Shown here: one piece after another, positions 1 through 5,078 of the stretch
Layout of the letters: each line of letters opens with the position of its first letter
Numbering within the stretch: position 1 is the first letter of the stretch
Assembly: GCA_029939545.1 (NCBI GenBank)
Contig: JAOZSS010000177.1
Location: forward strand, 1 to 5,078
Reading direction: 5' to 3'
From: Kiritimatiellia bacterium
GTDB lineage: Bacteria; Verrucomicrobiota; Kiritimatiellia; UBA8416; JABMPJ01
DNA length: 5,078 nt
Position numbers and translations under genes: made by a program
The notes under the pieces: generated by a model
What the model was told of the DNA's origin: nothing
Seen by the model: only the letters and a program-made list of their open reading frames with translations
Databases searched by the model: none

Positions 1-64
1 CGAGCTTGTCGAGGAATCTCCCGCATTACCAGTGGCTTGAGATCCCTCGACTTCGGGATGACAA
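1..64. repeat. Inverted repeat resembling a dispersed intergenic repeat
   Basis: Arms at 8-20 and 39-51 are complementary at 12 of 13 positions (one A/C mismatch, 15 with 44). They enclose an 18-nt loop in which 21-24 and 32-35 can also pair. The right arm continues into CTTCGGGATGACA (51-63). On the minus strand this reads TGTCATCCCGAAG, followed by the GTCGAGGGATCTC arm. From memory, this TGTCATyCcgA…GAGGGATCT layout is typical of dispersed intergenic repeats in many bacterial genomes; I could not check copy number here. It lies 94 nt beyond the pheS stop and could act as a transcript-end structure, but no U-tract is attached. Confidence 0.55.
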
Positions 65-112
65 AACCGCTCGTTTCTCAGAGACTTATTGAGAAGTTAC
101 TCTCACCTCAAT

Positions 113-134
113 CCTTAAATCGCTCTCCGAGCGA
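113..134 (-). terminator. Weak hairpin just after pheS, possible terminator
   Basis: A perfect 6-bp stem, TCGCTC with GAGCGA around a 3-nt loop (120-125 with 129-134), begins 10 nt past the pheS stop. On the transcribed strand it is followed by ATTTAAGG, which is a poor U-tract. It may slow or end pheS transcription, but the weak tail makes intrinsic termination doubtful. Two further competing stems lie a little further downstream (74-107). Confidence 0.25.
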
Positions 135-144
135 GCCGCAAGGC

Positions 145-1167
145 TCACCCGAACTGCCTCAGAAATCTCATATCGTTTTCATAAAGCAACCGGATATCCG
201 GGATGCCGTACCGGCTCATTGCGATACGCTCTATGCCCATGCCAAAGGCGTACCCAGTGGTTGTTTCCGGATCGTAGCCGACCTTCTCAAATACGCGCGG
301 ATCCACCATGCCGGCACCGGCAATCTCAATCCAGCCGCTGCCCTTGCAGACGCGGCAGCCGCCGCCGTTGCAGACATGGCAGGAAAAATCGCATTCCACG
401 CTCGGCTCCGTGAACGGAAAAAAGTGGGGGCGAAACCGCACGGCCACGTCGGGCCCCATCATCTCTTGCGCAAAGTAGGCCAGCGTCCCTTTCAGGTCGG
501 CCAGTGACACGTGGCTATCGACGTAGAGACCTTCGATTTGGTGGAAGTTGGCGCTGTGCGTAGCGTCGGCGGTGTCGCGGCGGTAGCAGCGGCCGGGTGT
601 GACGATACGAACGGGCGGCTTGCGCGACTCCATAACTCGGATTTGGACCGGCGAGGTCTGCGTGCGAAGCAGGTGGCCGTCATCCAGCCAGAAGGTATCC
701 TGTCGATCGCGCGAGGGATGGTAGCCGGGCGTATTGAGCGCTTCGAAGTTGTGGTAGGGCGTCTCGACATCGGGCCCTTCGGCCACGGTGAATCCCATCC
801 GCCCGAAGATGGCCACGGCTTCTTCAATCACCGAGGAAATGGGATGGCGTGTGCCGCGTCGCGGTCCGCGTCCCGGCAGCGTGTAATCGAACGTGGTCGG
901 CTCGGCCGTGCCCTTGCCGGCACCCGCCAGCTCGTCGCGCCGTGTTTCGAGCAGCGCGGACAGCTCGTTCTTGAAGGTATTGGCCAAGCGCCCGACCTCA
1001 GCGCGCTCTTCCGGCGCCACGGTCTTGAGCTCCTTCATGACCTGGGGCATCAGCCCCTTACGCCCGAGGTACTTAATGCGCACCGCCTCAACAGCATCCG
1101 CCGCCCCAGCCGCCCGCGCCTCATTCAGGCCTTCATCTACCGCTTTTTTCAGTGTCTCAAGATCCAC
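145..1167 (-). CDS. pheS: Phenylalanyl-tRNA synthetase alpha subunit
   Basis: This is the catalytic alpha chain of the alpha2beta2 PheRS, a class II enzyme in the cytoplasm that charges tRNA-Phe with phenylalanine using ATP. The protein is 340 aa; E. coli PheS is 327. Residues 1-90 form the helical tRNA-binding arm, including GRKGLM (35-40). Motif 1 lies around RHP (107-109). Motif 2 runs from CYRRDTADATHS to FHQIEG (194-213). Motif 3 is GYAFGMGIERIAM (305-317). Cysteines 263, 266, 271 and 274 form two CxxCxGxG-like units that may bind zinc; E. coli PheS lacks them. The start is GTG at 1167, with GGAG 7 nt upstream; a nearby upstream ATG is out of frame and soon hits TGA. The gene is separated from rplT by a terminator and a palindrome, so it probably has its own promoter. 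No pheT appears in the 144 nt downstream, whereas pheT usually follows pheS closely. Confidence 0.97.
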   Translation of the reverse strand: MDLETLKKAVDEGLNEARAAGAADAVEAVRIKYLGRKGLMPQVMKELKTVAPEERAEVGRLANTFKNELSALLETRRDELAGAGKGTAEPTTFDYTLPGRGPRRGTRHPISSVIEEAVAIFGRMGFTVAEGPDVETPYHNFEALNTPGYHPSRDRQDTFWLDDGHLLRTQTSPVQIRVMESRKPPVRIVTPGRCYRRDTADATHSANFHQIEGLYVDSHVSLADLKGTLAYFAQEMMGPDVAVRFRPHFFPFTEPSVECDFSCHVCNGGGCRVCKGSGWIEIAGAGMVDPRVFEKVGYDPETTTGYAFGMGIERIAMSRYGIPDIRLLYENDMRFLRQFG

Positions 1168-1172
1168 TTTTC

Positions 1173-1178
1173 ATCTCC
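1173..1178 (-). promoter_or_regulatory. pheS ribosome binding site
   Basis: The minus strand reads GGAGAT here, leaving 7 nt between GGAG (1175-1178) and the GTG at 1165-1167. This supports GTG as the start. The ATG within the spacer opens a frame that stops after five codons. Confidence 0.7.
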
Positions 1179-1234
1179 AAAGGAGTCATTGCCACAAACG
1201 TTACGAAAAGTCTATTGCCCCTTCTTCTACTGAT

Positions 1235-1335
1235 CCCAGCGATTCTGGCTGGGCTATGATGTTCGACCCCGTTGGGGTCATTCCTTCCCGTACCCCAAAG
1301 GGGTACTCCATCATAGCCAAGGCAGGATGCCTGGG
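1235..1335. repeat. 101-bp compound palindrome of two inverted half-units
   Basis: The outer arms 1235-1261 and 1309-1335 are complementary at 22 of 27 positions, with an unbroken 10-bp core (GGCTATGATG / CATCATAGCC). Inside are two perfect hairpins: GACCCC-GTT-GGGGTC (1265-1279, 6 bp) and GTACCCC-AAA-GGGGTAC (1290-1306, 7 bp), separated by about 10 nt. Each outer arm can also fold by itself: CCCAGC (1235-1240) with GCTGGG (1248-1253), and TGGxxx-type arms at 1317-1334 with one bulge. The element is therefore two head-to-head half-units of hairpin, CTATGATG, hairpin. Stems are kept while bases differ between halves, which suggests selection on structure. It sits between the rplT terminator and pheS. 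It could be a REPIN/MITE-like mobile palindrome, or a structured pheS leader if transcription starts upstream of it. No target-site duplication was seen. Confidence 0.75.
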
Positions 1336-1404
1336 TTTCAAGCTCAACCGATCAACCCCGGCAAAAACGTCTTCCCAACTCACATCGTTTCACTACATCT
1401 GCCC

Positions 1405-1434
1405 AAAAAAAACGACCATCCCGAGAGATGGCCG
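1405..1434 (-). terminator. Intrinsic terminator after rplT
   Basis: On the minus strand an 8-bp stem (1434-1427 with 1420-1413, one G-U pair) closes a 6-nt loop and is followed at once by eight T residues (1412-1405). It begins 20 nt past the rplT stop. This is a textbook Rho-independent terminator and should end the thrS-infC-rpmI-rplT transcript, leaving pheS to another promoter unless read-through occurs. Confidence 0.9.
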
Positions 1435-1454
1435 CTTGGTGGTTGACTGGCTGT

Positions 1455-1811
1455 TTATGCCAGAGCACCACGGGCCTGCTCAACGATCGTGCTAAAGCCT
1501 TCGGGATCGTGAATAGCGATCTCGGAGAGCATCTTCCGGTTGAGAGCAATCTTCTGCTTGGTCAGGCCTTCCATCAGGCGGCTATAGGTAATACCGTTCT
1601 GACGGCAGGCGGCCGATATGCGCGCAATCCAGAGCTGGCGGTACGTGCGTTTACGATCCTTGCGGTGGGTGGTGGCCATTCGCATAGCGCGATCCACGGC
1701 CTCGGTGGCCTGGCGGAACAGCTTACTGCGCGACCCGCGAAATCCTTTAGCCTGCTCGAGGGTACGGCGACGACGACGGCGTGAAGCCGGTGCATTGGTT
1801 GCTCTTGGCAT
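1455..1811 (-). CDS. rplT: 50S ribosomal protein L20
   Basis: L20 is an early-binding 50S protein needed for assembly of the large subunit on 23S rRNA. In several bacteria it also represses its own operon by binding the leader mRNA ahead of rpmI. The protein is 118 aa, the normal family length. It has a basic N-terminal extension rich in arginine (residues 9-15), then AKGFRGSRSKLFR, then the hallmark YRQLWIARISAACRQNGI and a C-terminal segment with LNRKMLSEIA. The start is ATG at 1811, giving the canonical MPR terminus, with AGGAG 6 nt upstream. An in-frame ATG ten codons earlier lies within the end of rpmI and would add a non-conserved extension. The gene follows rpmI after 22 nt and is the last gene before a strong terminator. 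The RATNAPASR opening differs from the E. coli form and may be a lineage marker. Confidence 0.97.
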   Translation of the reverse strand: MPRATNAPASRRRRRRTLEQAKGFRGSRSKLFRQATEAVDRAMRMATTHRKDRKRTYRQLWIARISAACRQNGITYSRLMEGLTKQKIALNRKMLSEIAIHDPEGFSTIVEQARGALA

Positions 1812-1817
1812 CTTCTT

Positions 1818-1822
1818 CTCCT
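1818..1822 (-). promoter_or_regulatory. rplT ribosome binding site, fixes the start
   Basis: The minus strand reads AGGAG here, 6 nt from the ATG at 1809-1811. It selects the MPRATN start over the in-frame ATG at 1839-1841. Confidence 0.8.
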
Positions 1823-1833
1823 GTAAATCGGTT

Positions 1834-2025
1834 CTAGCCAATCATGCCGATGACACGCTTGGTCTCAGTCTTACTTAGCGTCTCGGCCGTACGCAGTTTG
1901 CGCTTCCGTTTACGCGATTTGCCACCCAATAGATGGCCCGAACCCGCCTTGTGATACTTCAATTTACCGGTAGCGGTTTTCTTGAATCGCTTTGCGGCAG
2001 CCTTGTTTGTCTTCTTTTTTGGCAT
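1834..2025 (-). CDS. rpmI: 50S ribosomal protein L35
   Basis: L35 is a small, very basic structural protein of the 50S subunit. The 63-aa product has the family signature throughout: MPKKKTNKAAAKRFKKT at the N-terminus, then GKLKYHKAGSGHLL, and a KSRKRKRKLR stretch in the middle. The length is close to the usual 64-66 aa. The start is ATG at 2025 with AAGGA about 9 nt upstream; a second GGA directly touches the ATG and is too close to serve. It lies between infC and rplT as in most bacteria. In E. coli and B. subtilis translation of rpmI-rplT is controlled by L20 through the RNA just upstream, and the 114-nt gap here is long enough for such an operator. Confidence 0.96.
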   Translation of the reverse strand: MPKKKTNKAAAKRFKKTATGKLKYHKAGSGHLLGGKSRKRKRKLRTAETLSKTETKRVIGMIG

Positions 2026-2139
2026 TCCTGATCGTCCTTACTGCCTGAACCCAAGCGGTCGGCGTACAGTTTTTCCCCTATGGAAAGCAGGAGAAACTAT
2101 CTGAAAGGCCGCGCCCCGTCCAGCCCTTTTTTCAGAGGC
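2026..2139 (-). promoter_or_regulatory. infC-rpmI intergenic leader, candidate L20 operator
   Basis: The gap is 114 nt, against about 20 nt at the neighbouring junctions. On the mRNA strand, one stem pairs CTGAAA…GG (about 2135-2125) with CCTTTCAG (2108-2101), with a 3-nt A bulge. A second pairs AGTTTCTCC (about 2098-2090) with GGGGAAAAACT (about 2078-2068), with a small bulge. A TCCTG beginning in the second stem could also pair with CAGGA (about 2029-2025) next to the rpmI start, forming a pseudoknot-like or start-masking contact. L20 autoregulation of rpmI-rplT is established in other bacteria; assigning it here rests on position and folding potential only. Confidence 0.35.
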
Positions 2140-2712
2140 TCAGTCCGGATTCTTCGGCAAGGTCGACTGTGTGCCCTTGGGCGTCTTGCCTTTTTGACTC
2201 TTCCCTGTCTTGACACCCAGCATGGCCACGATGCTGCGCCCCATGAGTTTGGGCGCCATATCGATGACACTGATGTCCACACATTCCTTGATCACGCGCT
2301 GAACAACCTGAAACCCGAGTTCACGATGAGCGTTCTCGCGGCCGCGGAATTGCAGGCTCAGCTTGACCTTGTGGCCCTTACCAAGGAACTCCTTGGCCCT
2401 GTTGAGCTTGGTCTGGAAGTCATGCTCACCTACGTTGGCGTGGAACTTGACCTCTTTCATACCTTTGTTGGACTGTGACTTACGCGCCTTTTTATTGCGC
2501 ATACTCTCTTCGTACCGGAACTTGCCGAAATCCATGATTCGGCATACCGGCGGATCAGCATTCGGCGAAATCTCAACTAGGTCAAGGTTCAGATCGATCG
2601 CCTTCTTCAGCGCATCACGGGTATCCATGACACCAAGCATATCCCCGTTGACCGCCACACAACGCACCTTCGGGACCCTGATGCGATGATTACTTCTCAC
2701 GAATGAACGAAT
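2140..2712 (-). CDS. infC: Translation initiation factor IF-3
   Basis: IF3 binds the 30S subunit, prevents premature 50S joining, and checks the initiator tRNA and start codon. The N-domain has RIRVPKVR, then LGVMDTRDALKKA, then DLVEISPNADPPVCRIMDFGKF. A lysine-rich linker follows (KKARKSQSNKGMKEVK). The C-domain has HDFQTKLNRAKEFL and FRGRENAH. The tail is lysine-rich. The start is chosen as ATT at 2712: AGAAGGGGG lies 6 nt upstream, and an in-frame TAG at 2716-2718 blocks anything earlier. That gives 190 aa. An in-frame GTG four codons later (2700) has no ribosome binding site at a usable distance and would begin at the edge of the conserved region. AUU starts on infC are known from E. coli, where IF3 discriminates against them and so limits its own synthesis. 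The gene is 20 nt from thrS and very likely cotranscribed with it. Confidence 0.95.
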   Translation of the reverse strand: MRSFVRSNHRIRVPKVRCVAVNGDMLGVMDTRDALKKAIDLNLDLVEISPNADPPVCRIMDFGKFRYEESMRNKKARKSQSNKGMKEVKFHANVGEHDFQTKLNRAKEFLGKGHKVKLSLQFRGRENAHRELGFQVVQRVIKECVDISVIDMAPKLMGRSIVAMLGVKTGKSQKGKTPKGTQSTLPKNPD

Positions 2713-2718
2713 AGCCTA

Positions 2719-2727
2719 CCCCCTTCT
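2719..2727 (-). promoter_or_regulatory. infC ribosome binding site, points to an ATT start
   Basis: The minus strand reads AGAAGGGGG, ending 6 nt before ATT (2712-2710). The GTG at 2700 would sit 18 nt away, which is too far. The site lies in the 20-nt gap after the thrS stop, so translation of the two genes may be linked. Confidence 0.65.
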
Positions 2728-2732
2728 GTTAG

Positions 2733-4451
<1,719 letters not shown>

Positions 4452-4458
4452 GACTCGA

Positions 4459-4464
4459 CCTCCT
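4459..4464 (-). promoter_or_regulatory. Perfect Shine-Dalgarno of thrS, fixes a TTG start
   Basis: AGGAGG on the minus strand, 7 nt from TTG at 4449-4451. It lies inside the longer open frame that begins with GTG at 4475, so a longest-ORF rule would call the start eight codons too early. Confidence 0.8.
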
Positions 4465-4530
4465 CTATTCTCCACACATTCTTAGAACCAGAAGCCATAC
4501 TAGTCCAGCCAACCGCCCCCGTCGAGTGTT

Positions 4531-4875
4531 TTGACGACAGGAATGGTGCCATATCATCAATCCTTCGACATCTGGCCCAAGTGCTTCAGTACCCGCATGG
4601 CGTCGAAACTACCCATCGGCGTCCGTGCCGCCATATTCCGCATGGGCTTCGGCCACCATCATCGGACGCAAAACATTCGAGACCTACTGGGATGTATCCT
4701 CCGAAACCACCGTTCCGGCGCACGAAACGCCGAACGCCTGCGTTCCGCCTGTTCCCCCGAGGCCATCGATCGCCTGCTCCGCGAACACAACCAGGGAGCA
4801 CGCGAGCACACCTGGAAGCTCTGGACCCTCCTCACACTCGCCCTCTGGATCGATACCTTTGACGTCCGCACGTGA
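4531..4875 (+). pseudogene. Remnant of an asparagine-synthase-like C-terminus
   Basis: The last 45 or so codons of this frame read SPEAIDRLLREHNQG, then a histidine, then KLWTLLTLALWIDTF, ending at TGA 4873-4875. This matches the end of class B asparagine synthases and related amidotransferases, where a sequence like RRLLDEHxxGxxDHxxxLWxLLxLxLW closes the protein (family knowledge from memory, no search made). The final third has strongly G/C-ending codons typical of real coding sequence. Upstream, GFGHHH could be a decayed form of the KQGFGVPL region, but nothing before about 4600 resembles the synthetase domain and the frame is closed by TAG at 4501. The catalytic parts are absent, so it is called a broken fragment. 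A small intact gene is possible but I see no convincing ribosome binding site. It runs antiparallel to thrS, and the thrS promoter may lie within it. Confidence 0.5.
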
Positions 4876-5078
4876 CGGGAATCACGACTCCGCCTGAATC
4901 GTTTGGCTGTCTCACGAATACTGGACTGTATATGGTCGATGAGAGTGGGAAACATGGGTCCATATAGCGCATACACCTGCTAGGGCGAATACTCATGGGA
5001 ACGGCTCAGACAGCTTTTGATTTCGGGTGTAACCGGTCTTCCGCTCCTGCTCAAGAAAGGAATAATCTAGGAAAAGGG
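4876..5078. other. Intergenic stretch with no recognisable gene
   Basis: No reading frame here carries a recognisable domain. Two nested inverted repeats are visible: GCTGTCT (4906-4912) with AGACAGC (5008-5014), and inside them TATATGG (4929-4935) with CCATATA (4960-4966). A purine-rich end (AAGGAATAATCTAGGAAAAGGG, about 5057-5078) could precede a gene beyond the window, but that cannot be tested here. Confidence 0.5.

Noticed and set aside
511..1233. 240-codon plus-strand ORF
   Set aside because: It is antisense to pheS and its composition follows from that gene; no domain is recognisable.
1201..1383. 60-codon minus-strand ORF as a pheS leader peptide similar to E. coli PheM
   Set aside because: It starts at GTG with no ribosome binding site, has only three scattered phenylalanines, and runs straight through the palindrome, so it is a by-product of that repeat.
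1168..1404. T-box riboswitch controlling pheS
   Set aside because: No TGGNACCGCG-type T-box sequence or matching antiterminator was found, and the paired elements fit a palindromic repeat better.
1455..1841. Longer rplT starting at the ATG at 1841
   Set aside because: It would overlap the end of rpmI and add ten non-conserved residues; AGGAG precedes the ATG at 1811 at ideal spacing.
4476..4560. thrS promoter with TAGTAT as -10
   Set aside because: Only four of six bases match and no -35-like hexamer lies 16-18 nt upstream; too weak to annotate.
4659..4976. 105-codon minus-strand ORF upstream of thrS
   Set aside because: It overlaps the asparagine-synthase-like remnant in antisense, is arginine-rich in the manner of shadow frames, and has no recognisable domain.

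Overview
This window is a bacterial chromosomal segment carrying the classic translation cluster thrS-infC-rpmI-rplT-pheS. All five genes are on the minus strand, so transcription runs from high to low coordinates. The base composition is moderately GC-rich and coding regions favour G/C at third positions. The organism cannot be named from this sequence. The L20 N-terminus (RATNAPASRRRRRR) and a threonyl-tRNA synthetase without a TGS domain suggest an uncultured or deep-branching lineage, perhaps near the PVC group, but this is a low-confidence inference.

Layout, in transcription order. 5078-4876 holds no recognisable gene. 4531-4875 (+) looks like a remnant of the C-terminal end of an asparagine-synthase-like gene, running antiparallel to thrS. 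thrS (4451-2733) starts at a TTG behind a perfect AGGAGG. infC (2712-2140) follows 20 nt later and most probably starts at ATT, the rare start codon known from infC genes that IF3 autoregulates. A 114-nt gap with two possible hairpins leads to rpmI (2025-1834), then rplT (1811-1455) after 22 nt. A strong intrinsic terminator (1434-1405) closes this four-gene operon.

Between that terminator and pheS lies a 101-bp palindromic element (1235-1335). It consists of two inverted half-units, each made of a hairpin, CTATGATG, and a second hairpin with ACCCC/GGGGT arms. pheS (1167-145) starts at GTG. No pheT follows within the remaining 144 nt. These contain short hairpins and a second dispersed-repeat-like inverted repeat (8-51).

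Functionally the genes are all translational: two aminoacyl-tRNA synthetases (Thr, and the alpha chain of Phe), initiation factor IF3, and two 50S proteins (L35, L20). The main points of interest are the non-ATG starts with well-placed Shine-Dalgarno sequences, the TGS-less ThrRS, the uncoupling of pheS from both rplT and pheT, and the two-part palindrome. I see no new enzymatic or defence system here.
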